From NCBI RefSeq assembly GCF_008033115.1, contig NZ_CP041203.1, positions 992,001 through 1,056,000 of the forward strand: a stretch of DNA of 64,000 nucleotides, given 5' to 3'. Below are positions 17,801 through 27,784 of the stretch, one piece after another; positions within the stretch are counted from its first letter, which is position 1, and the number at the start of each line of letters is the position of its first letter. The DNA comes from Cellulomonas sp. Y8. Lineage in GTDB: Bacteria > Actinomycetota > Actinomycetes > Actinomycetales > Cellulomonadaceae. A program made the position numbers and the translations under genes. The notes beneath the pieces were generated by a model. The model was not told the DNA's origin. It searched no databases and worked only from the letters and a program-made list of their open reading frames with translations.

Positions 17801-18510
17801 AGCTCGCGCACCTTGGCGTACGGCTGCCGCGGCGGGGTGCCGGGCGGGGTCGCCTCGATGTCGTCGACGATCCCCTCGATGCGGCGGCGTGCCTCGTCGG
17901 CGTCGATGAGGTGCTCGTCCAGCGCGCCCGACAGGGTGAGCACCGCCTCGACCACGGTCGACACGGCGGCGGACGAGTCGAGGTCGGCGGTCCACGACTC
18001 GACGACCTCGCTGGCCAGCTGCCACTGCGCGGCCTCGCCGAGCAGCCGGGCGGACGGCTCGACGCCGATCCGCAGCCCGTGGTCCCCGACCAGCGACGCC
18101 GCGTACGCGTTGTAGGTGGAGATGCTCGGCCGGGCGACGGTGAGGAGCGCCGCGCCGCCGTCGGCCGCGTCCTCGGCGACGGACAGCCCGGGCAGGTGCA
18201 CGCCCTCGGCCGCAGCGGCGCGCGCGAGGTGCCGCAGGCGGCGGCGGACGCGCTCCGCGAGCTCGCCGGCGGCCTTGCGGGTGAACGTGAGGCCGAGGAC
18301 CTCCTCCGGCGCGACCAGCCCGTTCGCGAGCAGCCAGACGACGCGCGCGGACATGGTCTCGGTCTTGCCCGATCCCGCGCCCGCCACGACGAGCGCGGGG
18401 CTCACCGGCGACTCGATGACCGCCACCTGCTCGTCGGTCGGCGGGTCGCGCCGCAGCAGCCGCGCGATGTCCAGGGCGGACAGCGTGGCGGCGAGCGCGG
18501 GCGCGGTCAC
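14899..18510 (-). CDS. adnB: AdnB-like helicase-nuclease subunit
   Basis: A 1203-residue UvrD/RecB-type motor-nuclease. Helicase motifs are complete: Walker A VVAGAGSGKT (41-50), LTFTRKAAGELAERV (Ia), LLDEYQDT (II), GDPHQSIYGWRGA (III), VHAAKGLEWDAV (V), YVAFTRAR (VI). The C-terminal RecB-family nuclease has GTQFHAWVEG, SRIDAVFRD and VVDWKTG. AdnAB resects double-strand DNA ends for recombination in mycobacteria, and AdnB is the lead motor. An Ala/Gly-rich insert of about 60 residues separates helicase motifs IV and V. The GTG start overlaps the adnA stop (GTGA). Confidence 0.93.
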   Translation of the reverse strand: MTAPALAATLSALDIARLLRRDPPTDEQVAVIESPVSPALVVAGAGSGKTETMSARVVWLLANGLVAPEEVLGLTFTRKAAGELAERVRRRLRHLARAAAAEGVHLPGLSVAEDAADGGAALLTVARPSISTYNAYAASLVGDHGLRIGVEPSARLLGEAAQWQLASEVVESWTADLDSSAAVSTVVEAVLTLSGALDEHLIDADEARRRIEGIVDDIEATPPGTPPRQPYAKVRELVASLRERQRMLDLVAAYRERKRAADALDFGDQVAIAARLARDVPEVGAGERARFRVVLLDEYQDTSYAQLVLLSELFGGGHPVTAVGDPHQSIYGWRGASAGGLERFPTDFPDVADDGDRRPAAVYALSTSWRNDVAVLDAANHVAAPLRRPEKARVALPTLGARPGAGAGEVVAHLAPTLEEEAQAVAEFVAARWRPEGGPGVDGGVPAPGGARVTAAVLCRKRAQFPVLHRALRAAGLPVEVVGLGGLLNTPEVVDVVALLQAAHDPSRGDALMRLLTGARTMLGAADLHALADWSAHLARGLDARAAAAVARDRAASAAGAATSDAAGAGAGGADGAGSGAGDRTDPGRAGGAPGALAGDGVAIDGAPSAGIPGDGAAEPAPVVADVVDERSIVDAVDSPPPPGWRSPSGRGLTPTGLTRVTAVGEVLRAVRQHTYLSLPELVAHAERLWGLDIEVASRAGVAPGRARAHLDAFREVAVRYADATDDPTLGGFLAWLESADAHEHGLDMPVAEPDPDAVQLITVHAAKGLEWDAVAVAGLVDGGLPATRTQGPNGPTDSAWLTGLGELPYPLRGDRHDLPDLAYAGAADPKDLEERRKQFLLDAGDHQVAEERRLAYVAFTRARAALLLTGAWWGDGSRVRPPSLFLTEVVDAGLARVAGWADLPDEGTENPRTQEVAGAVWPADPFGGEAEGGPVRRAAVEAAAAAVRAARDERAAAGGGAAGGDGAARRTAWDRTVDLLLAERALESRPRPEVELPAHLSASAVVRLAADSGEFARALRRPVPNRPSPQARRGTQFHAWVEGFFGSPALVDLDDLPGADDDSVPVDADEAALRAAFLATPWAALEPVAVEVDVETTVAGYVLRSRIDAVFRDPDRPGDRDAVVVVDWKTGAPPTDPDATAVRELQLAVYRLAWSRWTGTPLDRVSAAFCYVGAGRTVRPARLLGADEIERLLLAATDGPRA

Positions 18511-21500
18511 GCGACCACCTGCCCGCCCTCGTCGCGCAGCGGGCAGGACCGGCGCACGGGGCAGCGGTCGCACAGGGTGTTCGCGGTCGCGGCGAACGAC
18601 GAGGCGGCCATCCGCTCCGCCACCTCCTCGATGTGGGTCCGCGCCCAGGACGGGTCGTCCGGGGCGTCCGGGCCGAGCGCGGGCTGCTCGCGGAGCGCCG
18701 CCCTGGCCTTGTTGACGTCCGACACGAAGACCAGCTGCGCCCCCGCGCTGACCGCCCCCGGCGTCAGGCCCTCGACCGCGCCGGCGTCCACGGCCAGCTG
18801 GTACGCGCCGAGCTGCGGGTTGGTCGTGGCCTCCTGCGCCGACGGCGCCGTCCGACCGGTCTTCAGGTCGACGACCCGGACCGGCACCGGCGCGCCGTCG
18901 GCCTCGCCGTCGGGGTCCACGGCCGGACCCGGCTCGGCCCGCTCCACCCGGTCCAGCGTCCCGCGCACCACCGCCCGGTCGAGCTCGAGCTCGAACCGCG
19001 CCTCGATCGCGAGCGGCTCGCCCGCCTTCTCCAGGTAGTCCGCGAGCCGCCCGACCATCGCCTCCGCGCGCCGCCGCTCCAGCGTCGCGGGCCAGCCGTG
19101 CCCGAGCCCGAGCTCCGGCCACCGCCGGTCGAGCTCCGCCATCAGCGCCTCCCGGCCGCCCCGCGGGTGGGTCTGCGCGAGGGCGTGCACGAGCGTGCCG
19201 AGCGACTGCCGCGCGCTGCTCGGCGCCGTGCCGCCCGCGGCCTCCAGCGCCCAGCGCAGCGTGCAGGTGCCGGCGGTCTCGATGCGCGACGGCGACACCG
19301 GCACCCGCTCGCCCGCGGCCCACAGCGGCGCGTCGCTCGACGGGTCGGCGAGGCCGTGCCACTCCGCGGGGTCGGCGCCCGGGACGCCCTCGTCGGCGAG
19401 GCGCGCGAGCACGGCGGCGGCCTCCGCTTCGGGGGCGCCCGCGCGCGCGGACTGCTCCAGCCGGCCGCGCAGCTGCGCCACCAGGCCGCGCAGGTCGAGC
19501 GGGGCGGGCGCGGCGGTGCGGCGCGGGTCGTCGTCCTCGTCGTTCGGCTCGACGAGGTCGAGGAACGGCGACGGCTGGTCGTCCTCGTCGGACACCGCGG
19601 TCACGAGCAGCACCCGCCGGGCGCGCGACACGGCGACGTGGAAGGAGCGCAGCTCGTCGGCGAGCACCGCGGCCCGGGCGGCGGCGCCGGCCTCGGCCGC
19701 GGCGTGCGCGTCCGCGGGGGCGGCGTCCGCGCCGGCCGCCCGGCCCGCGCCGCGCCCGGCCAGCACGTCGACCAGCGCCTGCGACCCGAGCAGCGAGTCG
19801 CGCAGCCGCAGGTCGGGCCAGACGCCCTCCTGCACGCCCGCGACCGCGACGACGTCCCACTCCCGCCCCGCCGCACCGGCGGGCGTCAGCACGGACACGG
19901 CGTCCCGGCGGGCGCGCGCGGCGATCGTGTCGGACGGCAGCTCCTGGGCCTCGACCCACTCGAGGAACGCGGCCGCGCGGGCCTGCGGCATCCGGTCGAC
20001 GAAGGTCTCGGCGGCGCGGAACAGGGCCAGCACGGCGTCGAGGTCCCGGTCCGCGCGCGCCCCGCCCGGGCCGCCCGCGAGCGCCGACCGCCGCCACGGC
20101 TCGGCCAGGCCCGACGCGTCCCAGATCGCCCAGAGCACGGCCTGCGCGTCCGCCCCCGGCGCCGCGGCCGCCTCCCGGCCGGCCGCGAGCACCGTGGCGA
20201 TCCGGGCGACGGGCCGGCGTACCACCGGCTGCAGCACGGCCGCGGCTGCCGGGCTCAGCAGCACCTCGACCAGCAGCTCGTCGCTCGCGCGGCCGCCGCC
20301 GAGCGCCACCTCCTCCGCCCGGAGGCTGCGCCGGAGCCGCCGCAGGCCCACCGCGTCCATCCCGCCGAGCGGCGAGCAGCACAGCCGCGCGGCGAGCTCG
20401 GCGTCCAGGGCGGAGCCGCCGGCATCCGGGCCCAGCGCGACGCGCAGGGAGTCGAGCAGCGGGCGCACCGCGGGCTCGTCGCGGAGCGGCACGTCGCTGC
20501 CGACGACCGCGACCGGCACCTGCGCGGAGCCGAGCGCGCGGCGCAGGGCGGTGACCTGGCCGCCGGACCGGGCGATCACGGCCATCTCGGCCCAGGGGGT
20601 GCCGTCCTCCAGGTGCGCGCGGCGCAGGGCGTGGGCGACCCAGGCGGCCTCCTGCGCGGGGCTGGGCAGCACCGCGGCCCGGAGCACGTCGCGCGGGACG
20701 GCGACGGCGCCGCCGGGCACCGGCGTGCCTCCCGCCCCACCGTCCGGCGTCGGCACGCGTCCCGGCTCGCCGGCCGGCGTCGGCACGCCCCCGACCTCGC
20801 CGCCCTGCGTCGGCACCCCGCCGGCAGCGGGCGCCCCGGCCCCCGGCACCGGCAGTGCCCGCCGGTGCGCCGCGCCGCCGACCACCGCGATCCGCTCGGC
20901 CACCCGGGCCGCCACGCCGCGCAGCACCGGCCCGTGCCGCCGCACGCCGTCGAGCACCAGCCGCGCCGCACCGAGCTCGCCCGGCCCCGTCCCGGCCACG
21001 TCCGCCCGCCCGACGAGCGCCGGCGTCGCCCCGCGGAACGTCTGCACCGCGGCGTCCGGATCCGCGAGCAGCAGCAGCCGCGCGCCGTTGTCCTGCAGCA
21101 CGCGCAGCAGCCGCGCCGTCGCCTCGGTCGCCTCCTGGTAGTCGTCGACCACCACCAGCCGCCACCGCGGGCGGGGCCCGGGCAGCTCGTCCTCCCAGGT
21201 GCGCAGCACCTCGGCCGCCTCCTCGACGACGACCGCCGGGTCGTAGCGCGCGCCGGCGTCGGGCGTGCCCGCCCGCAGCGTGGTCACGTCCACGTACTCC
21301 TGGTAGAGCCCCGCGGCCGCGACCCACTCGGGCCGGCCGTGCCGCTCGCCGAGCAGCGCCAGGTCCTCGGGCTCGACGCCCCGCTCGGCCGCGCGCATGA
21401 CGAGGTCGCGCAGCTCGCCGCGGAACGCGCGCAGCGTGAGCGCCTCCTCCGGAACGCCGGCGGGCCAGGCCAGCGGCACGCCCTCCCCCGCCGCGTGGCC

Positions 21501-21980
21501 GGCGAGCAGCTCGGCGAGCGCGAGGTCCTGCTCGGGCCCGGAGATGAGGGTCGGCGCCGGGTCCCCGAGGAGCGCGGCGCGCGCCCGCAGCACCGCGAAC
21601 GCCGCCGCCGCCGGGGTGCGCACCATCGCCTGGCCCGTCGTGCGCCGGACCCGCGCGCCGATCCGGTCGCGCAGCTCGGCGGCCGCGCGGCGCCCGGACG
21701 CGAGCACCAGGACCTCGTCCGGCGACGGCAGGTCCGGCGAGGGGAACAGCCCGTCGTCGTCCGCCCCCAGCGCCGCCGCCACCGCCTCGACGGCGAGCAG
21801 GGTCTTGCCCGTGCCCGCCGCGCCGACGACCAGCAGTGCGGGGTCGGCGCCCGCCACGACCCGGTCGACCACGGCCCGCTGGTCCGCTCCGAGCCGGACC
21901 GGCGCCGGCACGTCCGCGAGCGCGGGCCGCACGAGGCGCAGCCCGGCCGCGGAGGGCGGTCCGGCGGGGGTCGGGGTCAC
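18507..21980 (-). CDS. adnA: AdnA-like helicase-nuclease subunit with Fe-S nuclease domain
   Basis: A 1157-residue partner of AdnB. Walker A is VVGAAGTGKT, but motif II reads VVVDDYQEA instead of the usual DEYQ, and motif IV reads DGVRR. This suggests a weaker motor than AdnB. The nuclease domain has VVDLKTGRT and an AddB-like cysteine set (Cys in IETAGTCTLRW plus CDRCPVRRSC) expected to bind a 4Fe-4S cluster. Near the middle is a Gly/Pro-rich insertion built from 10-residue repeats (GVPTPAGEPG type). It is translationally coupled to adnB by a 4-nt overlap. GTG 21980 is the likeliest start. Confidence 0.92.
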   Translation of the reverse strand: MTPTPAGPPSAAGLRLVRPALADVPAPVRLGADQRAVVDRVVAGADPALLVVGAAGTGKTLLAVEAVAAALGADDDGLFPSPDLPSPDEVLVLASGRRAAAELRDRIGARVRRTTGQAMVRTPAAAAFAVLRARAALLGDPAPTLISGPEQDLALAELLAGHAAGEGVPLAWPAGVPEEALTLRAFRGELRDLVMRAAERGVEPEDLALLGERHGRPEWVAAAGLYQEYVDVTTLRAGTPDAGARYDPAVVVEEAAEVLRTWEDELPGPRPRWRLVVVDDYQEATEATARLLRVLQDNGARLLLLADPDAAVQTFRGATPALVGRADVAGTGPGELGAARLVLDGVRRHGPVLRGVAARVAERIAVVGGAAHRRALPVPGAGAPAAGGVPTQGGEVGGVPTPAGEPGRVPTPDGGAGGTPVPGGAVAVPRDVLRAAVLPSPAQEAAWVAHALRRAHLEDGTPWAEMAVIARSGGQVTALRRALGSAQVPVAVVGSDVPLRDEPAVRPLLDSLRVALGPDAGGSALDAELAARLCCSPLGGMDAVGLRRLRRSLRAEEVALGGGRASDELLVEVLLSPAAAAVLQPVVRRPVARIATVLAAGREAAAAPGADAQAVLWAIWDASGLAEPWRRSALAGGPGGARADRDLDAVLALFRAAETFVDRMPQARAAAFLEWVEAQELPSDTIAARARRDAVSVLTPAGAAGREWDVVAVAGVQEGVWPDLRLRDSLLGSQALVDVLAGRGAGRAAGADAAPADAHAAAEAGAAARAAVLADELRSFHVAVSRARRVLLVTAVSDEDDQPSPFLDLVEPNDEDDDPRRTAAPAPLDLRGLVAQLRGRLEQSARAGAPEAEAAAVLARLADEGVPGADPAEWHGLADPSSDAPLWAAGERVPVSPSRIETAGTCTLRWALEAAGGTAPSSARQSLGTLVHALAQTHPRGGREALMAELDRRWPELGLGHGWPATLERRRAEAMVGRLADYLEKAGEPLAIEARFELELDRAVVRGTLDRVERAEPGPAVDPDGEADGAPVPVRVVDLKTGRTAPSAQEATTNPQLGAYQLAVDAGAVEGLTPGAVSAGAQLVFVSDVNKARAALREQPALGPDAPDDPSWARTHIEEVAERMAASSFAATANTLCDRCPVRRSCPLRDEGGQVVA
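20716..20823 (-). repeat. 30-bp in-frame tandem repeat inside adnA
   Basis: About three and a half copies of a 30-bp unit, with GTCGGCAC recurring at 20749, 20779 and 20809. Each encodes the decapeptide pattern (G/R)VPTxxGxxG. Unit length is a multiple of three, so copy-number changes would keep the frame. It forms a flexible linker between helicase subdomains. Confidence 0.7.
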
Positions 21981-22135
21981 GGCCCCGATCCCATCACACG
22001 CCACCGACACCCGGGGCACGCCGACCGGGCGCGTCCCGAGCCCGTCCACGGGGCCCGGCGGCCCCCCCTCGAGCGGGCGGCGACCCGGTGCGTGCGTACC
22101 CACGGACACCCCGCTGAGCGCCCGCCCGCCGTGGC

Positions 22136-22141
22136 TATCAT
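22136..22141 (+). promoter_or_regulatory. -10 hexamer for leaderless tetR
   Basis: TATCAT lies six bases before ATG 22148, which fits transcription starting at the first base of the coding sequence. Confidence 0.5.
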
Positions 22142-22147
22142 CGCCCG

Positions 22148-22885
22148 ATGGACCAGCCCCCCGCCGGCCGCGGACGCCCGGCGCGCATGCCCCGCGCGCT
22201 CCGCCGCGCGCAGGTCCTGGCGATCGCCCAGGAGCTGTTCACGTCCGAGGGCTTCCACCACGTGTCGATGGACGACATCGCCGACCGCGCCGAGGTCAGC
22301 AAGCCGGTGCTGTACCGGCACTTCCCGTCCAAGCTCGACCTCTACCTCACCGTCGTCGACGCCCGCGGGGACGAGCTGCTGTCCGCCGTCGACGCCGCCG
22401 TGGCCATGCACCCGCCGGGCGAGGTCCGGCCGCACGACGCCCGCGCCATCCTCACCGGCGTGGTGCGCGCGTACGTGGACTTCGTCGACGGCGCCGGGGA
22501 GTCGTCCGCCCTGCTGTTCGAGTCGGACGTCCGGCACGACCTGGAGGTGCGCGCCCGGGTCGAGCGGGCCACCGAGGCCGTCACCCGCCGGCTGCAGTCG
22601 GTCCTCGGCGAGGTCGCGGGCGTGCCGGCCGAGACCGCCGCCCTGCTCGCGCCGTCGGTCGCCGCGATGGCCCAGGCCGCCGCGACCCGCCGGCTCCGGG
22701 CACCGGACGGCAGCTCCGCGCGCGACACCGCCACGCTGGTCGCGCGGCTGGCGTGGGGCGGCGTCGCCGGGTTCGTCCCCGGGGCCGCCGGGTCCGACGC
22801 CGAGCCTGCCGACGGGTCGCACGACGTGTCCACCCAGGGCGAACGCGGGCCGCTCGACGACCCCGGGGACGTCGGCCCGGCCTAG
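22148..22885 (+). CDS. TetR/AcrR family transcriptional regulator
   Basis: A 245-residue repressor. The N-terminal helix-turn-helix is textbook: RRAQVLAIAQELFTSEGFHHVSMDDIADRAEVSKPVLYRHFPSKLDL, split here into RRAQVLAIAQELFTSEGFHH and SMDDIADRAEVSKPVLYRHF. The C-terminal ligand domain is helical and ends in an acidic disordered tail. Position directly before DUF3107 matches mycobacterial Rv3208-Rv3208A, so it is probably the conserved core regulator of that locus rather than a drug-efflux repressor. The gene starts at ATG without a leader. Ligand and targets are unknown. Confidence 0.93.
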   Translation: MDQPPAGRGRPARMPRALRRAQVLAIAQELFTSEGFHHVSMDDIADRAEVSKPVLYRHFPSKLDLYLTVVDARGDELLSAVDAAVAMHPPGEVRPHDARAILTGVVRAYVDFVDGAGESSALLFESDVRHDLEVRARVERATEAVTRRLQSVLGEVAGVPAETAALLAPSVAAMAQAAATRRLRAPDGSSARDTATLVARLAWGGVAGFVPGAAGSDAEPADGSHDVSTQGERGPLDDPGDVGPA

Positions 22886-22927
22886 GATGACCGGGCAGCG
22901 ACACGACGGACGAGGAGACGACGAAGC

Positions 22928-23152
22928 GTGGACATCACGATCGGTGTGCAGAACCTGCCCCGCGAGCTGGTGATCGAGTCGGACCAGACGGCCGACGAGG
23001 TCACCGCCGCCGTCACCGAGGCCCTGAACGGCAAGCCGGTGCTCGAGCTGACCGACAACCGCGGCCGGCGCGTCATCGTGCCGTCCGCCTCGATCGGCTA
23101 CGTCGAGATCGGCACGGAGTCGAAGGGCCGCGTCGGCTTCGGCGCGATCTGA
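22928..23152 (+). CDS. DUF3107 family protein
   Basis: A 74-residue beta-rich protein (VDITIGVQNLPRELVIES, then GRRVIVPSASIGYVEIG) that matches the actinobacterial DUF3107 family in length and sequence throughout. GTG start preceded by GAGGAGACGACGAAGC. A TAGGAT -10 (22883-22888) overlaps the tetR stop, so it may have its own promoter as well as read-through from tetR. Function unknown. Confidence 0.92.
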   Translation: MDITIGVQNLPRELVIESDQTADEVTAAVTEALNGKPVLELTDNRGRRVIVPSASIGYVEIGTESKGRVGFGAI

Positions 23153-23172
23153 GCGGCACCCGCAGACGCAGC

Positions 23173-23206
23173 GACGCCCCGCACCGGTGATCCGGTGCGG
23201 GGCGTC
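23173..23206 (+). terminator. strong hairpin terminator after DUF3107
   Basis: A perfect 15-bp stem (GACGCCCCGCACCGG with its complement) closed by the tetraloop TGAT lies 20 nt after the DUF3107 stop. Confidence 0.85.
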
Positions 23207-23226
23207 GTCGTCTCCGGCGGGCGCCC

Positions 23227-23330
23227 GGCCGTCAGGCCGTCAGGCCGTCAGGCCGTCAGGCCGTCAGGCCGCCCGGCCGTCAGGCCGTCAGGCCGCCCGG
23301 CCGTCAGGCCGTCAGGCCGTCAGGCCGTCA
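23227..23330. repeat. 8-bp tandem repeat (GGCCGTCA) x13
   Basis: Thirteen consecutive 8-bp units GGCCGTCA, two of which (23267-23274 and 23291-23298) read GGCCGCCC. The array begins inside the last codons of the ferritin-like gene and supplies its stop codon. Read on the reverse strand every unit contains TGA, and the 8-bp period places stops in all three frames. Confidence 0.9.
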
Positions 23331-24093
23331 GGCCCAGCCGGGACATGCGGCGGGTGTGCTCGGCCGTGAGCTCGCCGAACAGCTTCGCGGGGGCCGCGCC
23401 GTCGGCCTCGGCGACCGCCGCCTCCGCTGCGGGGGCGGCGGCCGCGGCGGCGGGCTCCTCGGCCGCGGCCCGGGCCTCCGCCTCGCGGCGGGTCACCAGC
23501 CGGCCCAGGGCGGGGTGCGCCGACATCGCCTGCTGGACGACGCCGAGCGCCTCGCCGACCAGGCGGCGGCCCCACAGCGCGAGCCGGGACACCAGCACCT
23601 CGTCCTGCGCCCCGGCGGCCTCGAGCTCGCCGACGGCGAGGTTCGCGTGCGCCGCGTCGTCCAGCACCTCGAGCAGGAGCGCGCGCGACCGGTCGTCCAC
23701 GGCGGACGCCGCGATCCGGCAGAAGTCGTCGGACACGCCGTCGGCCACGTAGGACCGGAGCAGCCGCTCCCACCAGGTGCTGGGCTGCGTGCGCGAGTCG
23801 AAGTCCTCGAGCAGCCGCGCGTACGCGCCGAGGCACCGCTCGGGCTCCCCGCCCAGCTCGACGACGCGGGCGAGCACCCGGTCCCGGCGGTCGACCGCGG
23901 CGGCGGCCAGCCGGCTGAGCTCGAGCTGCTGGGCGGTGGTGGGGGCGACGCGGGCGTCCTCGGCGAGCCGGTTGAACGCGACGTGCTGCAGGTGGGCGAC
24001 CAGCCCGAGCAGCTCGACGGTGTCGGCGGCCTCGGGGGCGTGCTGCGCCGGCGGCTGGGCCTGCGGCTGGGCGTCGTGAGCGACCTCGGTCAT
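23320..24093 (-). CDS. ferritin-like fold protein (MiaE-like)
   Basis: A 257-residue all-helical protein that resembles the actinobacterial ferritin-like/MiaE_2 family found next to DUF3107 (mycobacterial Rv3210c-like). Four-helix-bundle segments include LVAHLQHVAFNRLAEDARV, LSRLAAAAVDRRDRVL and LLLEVLDDAAHANLAVGEL. Acidic residues and a His at the usual metal positions are present in part (EDARV, DDAAH), but a full di-iron set is not evident. An Ala/Glu-rich linker of about 40 residues precedes the C-terminal helix. Its 3' end runs into the 8-bp repeat array. Confidence 0.8.
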   Translation of the reverse strand: MTEVAHDAQPQAQPPAQHAPEAADTVELLGLVAHLQHVAFNRLAEDARVAPTTAQQLELSRLAAAAVDRRDRVLARVVELGGEPERCLGAYARLLEDFDSRTQPSTWWERLLRSYVADGVSDDFCRIAASAVDDRSRALLLEVLDDAAHANLAVGELEAAGAQDEVLVSRLALWGRRLVGEALGVVQQAMSAHPALGRLVTRREAEARAAAEEPAAAAAAPAAEAAVAEADGAAPAKLFGELTAEHTRRMSRLGLTA

Positions 24094-24235
24094 CCCTCCA
24101 GGGTAGCGCCGTGCCCGCAGGGGGCCTCGCCCGGTCCGGGTGCACGCGGCTAGGATGGGGCCAGCTGAGGGACACCGGACGCGACCTGGAGGCGGGGAGG
24201 CGCGTCGCCCGTCTCGTGCACCCGGAGGGTCCCTC

Positions 24236-25510
24236 GTGTCCGCCCTGAACGCCTACGCGCGTCTGTTCCGCCTGGCCGGCCCGGCCTACGTCCTCGTCGC
24301 CTTCCTCGGCCGCCTGCCGATGGCGATGGCCCAGCTCGGCACCCTGCTGCTCGTCTCGACCGCCACCGGCACCTACGGGCTCGGCGGCCTCGCCGCGGGC
24401 GCGCTCGCCGTCGCGAACGCGGTCGGCGCGCCGGTCGCCGGCGGTCTCGCCGACCGGTTCGGCCAGCGCCCCGTCGTCCTCGTGCAGTCGCTCGCCGGCG
24501 CGACCTCGCTCGGCGCGCTGACCCTGCTCGCGCACCAGGGCGCGGGCGGTGCCGCGCTCGTCGCGGTCGCCGCCGTCACGGGGCTCGCGCTGCCGCAGGT
24601 CGGCCCGCTCGCCCGCGTCCGCTGGCGCCCGATCACCGCCGGCACCGGCCCCGAGCAGCGCCGCCTGGTCGACGCCGCGTTCTCCTACGAGGGCGCCGTC
24701 GACGAGGCGTCGTTCGCGATCGGCCCGGCCCTGGTCGGGGTCGTGGCCGTGTGGCTGTCCCCCGCCGGCGCGCTCGTCACGGCCGCCGGCCTGCTGGCGG
24801 TGTTCGGCACCGCGTTCGCCCTGCACCCGACCGCGCGGCGCACCGCGACCGGCCCGCACACCCGCCCCTCCGGCAGGCTGCTCACCCCCGCGTTCGCGGT
24901 GCTCGTCGTGGCACAGGCCGCGGTCGGCGTGCTGTTCGGCGCCACCCAGACCGGCACCACCGTGCTCGCGACCCAGGCGGGCCAGCCCGGGCTCGCGGGT
25001 CTGATCCACGCCGTGCTCGGCGTCGGCAGCGCGGCCGCCGGCATCGGCACCGCGTTCATCCCGGCGCGGATCGGGCAGGAGCGCCGGGTGCTCGTCGCCG
25101 CGTGCGCGCTCGTCGCGCTGTCCTGGCCGCTGCTGCTGGTCGACTCCCTGCCCGCGCTGACCGCCGCCGTCGCGGTGCTCGGGTTCGCCGTCGCGCCGTA
25201 CATGATCGGCGTGTTCTCGCTGGGCGAGCGGGTCGTCCCCGCGGGGCGCACCGGCGCGGCGATGACGGCCCTCGCCTCGGCGACCGGCGTCGGCTACGCG
25301 CTCGGGTCGAGCATCGCCGGGCGGCTCGCGGACGCGTCCGGGCACACCGCCGCGTTCGCGGTCACGGTGACGACGACCGCGGTGGCGCTGCTGGTCGCGG
25401 CGACGCAGCAGCGCCGGCTGCGGGCCGCCGTGCTGGCGGCGGGGACCGCGCACGGGGCGGACGGGGAGGCCTCCGAGGAGCGCTCCCCGGAGGCGGCCGT
25501 CGCGGGCTGA
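24236..25510 (+). CDS. MFS transporter
   Basis: A 424-residue carrier with about twelve hydrophobic helices, a cytoplasmic loop rich in His/Thr/Arg in the middle (HPTARRTATGPHTRPSG), and the MFS motif A-like GGLADRFGQRP after helix 2. The acidic/Ala tail is cytoplasmic. GTG 24236 follows GGAGGG at 7 nt. A TAGGAT -10 (about 24152-24157) implies a leader of about 75 nt. Substrate not predictable; the two halves resemble sugar or drug exporters. Confidence 0.88.
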   Translation: MSALNAYARLFRLAGPAYVLVAFLGRLPMAMAQLGTLLLVSTATGTYGLGGLAAGALAVANAVGAPVAGGLADRFGQRPVVLVQSLAGATSLGALTLLAHQGAGGAALVAVAAVTGLALPQVGPLARVRWRPITAGTGPEQRRLVDAAFSYEGAVDEASFAIGPALVGVVAVWLSPAGALVTAAGLLAVFGTAFALHPTARRTATGPHTRPSGRLLTPAFAVLVVAQAAVGVLFGATQTGTTVLATQAGQPGLAGLIHAVLGVGSAAAGIGTAFIPARIGQERRVLVAACALVALSWPLLLVDSLPALTAAVAVLGFAVAPYMIGVFSLGERVVPAGRTGAAMTALASATGVGYALGSSIAGRLADASGHTAAFAVTVTTTAVALLVAATQQRRLRAAVLAAGTAHGADGEASEERSPEAAVAG

Positions 25511-25841
25511 CGACCGGCCGCGCTCCGGATCGAGCGGGGGCGGCGGGGGGCGAGGTCGGTTCCCGGGGCGGTCCGGGCGGTCTCCGGCCGGCTCCCGGCA
25601 CGCCTGCCGCCCGCGGCCTCCCCGCGGTCCGGGCGCCCCTGCGCGTATCATCGGGCGTGTTCATCGGTTGCCCGGTCGTCCCGACCACGGTGCGCCGAGC
25701 GAACCGCGGCGCCCCCGGCGCCCGGCCCGCTCTCGCTGACTTGCACGATCGGCTGCCGGACCACCTGTGGCGATGCCCGTCGCGGACCCCCTCGCGGGGC
25801 GCGACGCGCCGCACGCCACCTTCACGAGTGAAGAGCAGTCC
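25511..25841. promoter_or_regulatory. long leader region of the DEAD-box helicase gene
   Basis: About 330 bp without a convincing gene. A TATCAT hexamer at 25646-25651 could be the -10, giving a leader of about 185 nt. A lone GAGGTCGGTT element lies near 25550. Cold-shock-type helicase genes often have long regulated leaders, but no known RNA motif is recognised here. Confidence 0.35.
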
Positions 25842-27608
<1,767 letters not shown>

Positions 27609-27624
27609 GCCTCCCGCAGCACGA

Positions 27625-27659
27625 CGAGGGCGCCCCGGCCACCGGCGGGGGCGCCCTCG
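27625..27659 (+). terminator. hairpin terminator after the helicase
   Basis: A perfect 12-bp stem (CGAGGGCGCCCC with its complement) and an 11-nt loop, 17 nt after the helicase stop codon. Confidence 0.8.
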
Positions 27660-27700
27660 CGCTGTCTCCGGAGGGTGCCGCGAGGCCGGCGCGTGTGCGC

Positions 27701-27770
27701 CGAGGTCGTCGGTTCCGTCCACGGAAGGGGTGGCGCAAACGCCGACCTCGGGCGCAACCGGCGACCCCGG
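27701..27770. repeat. GAGGTCG-type inverted repeat cluster 3
   Basis: A forward unit CGAGGTCGTCGGTTCCGTCC (27701-27720) faces two reverse units, GCGCAAACGCCGACCTCGG (27732-27751) and GCGCAACCGGCGACC (27752-27770). It lies between the convergent ends of the helicase and MpaB-like genes. Confidence 0.6.
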
Positions 27771-27784
27771 CCCGCGCGACCGGG

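Noticed and set aside
14749..22973. Two open frames of more than 1400 codons on the forward strand opposite adnB and adnA
   Set aside because: Their products are low-complexity and the reverse strand carries complete helicase and nuclease motifs in order.
23187..23752. Forward-strand open frames through the 8-bp repeats (RQAVRPSG repeats)
   Set aside because: The peptide repeat is simply the 8-bp DNA repeat read in three frames. There is no ribosome site and it runs antisense into the ferritin-like gene.
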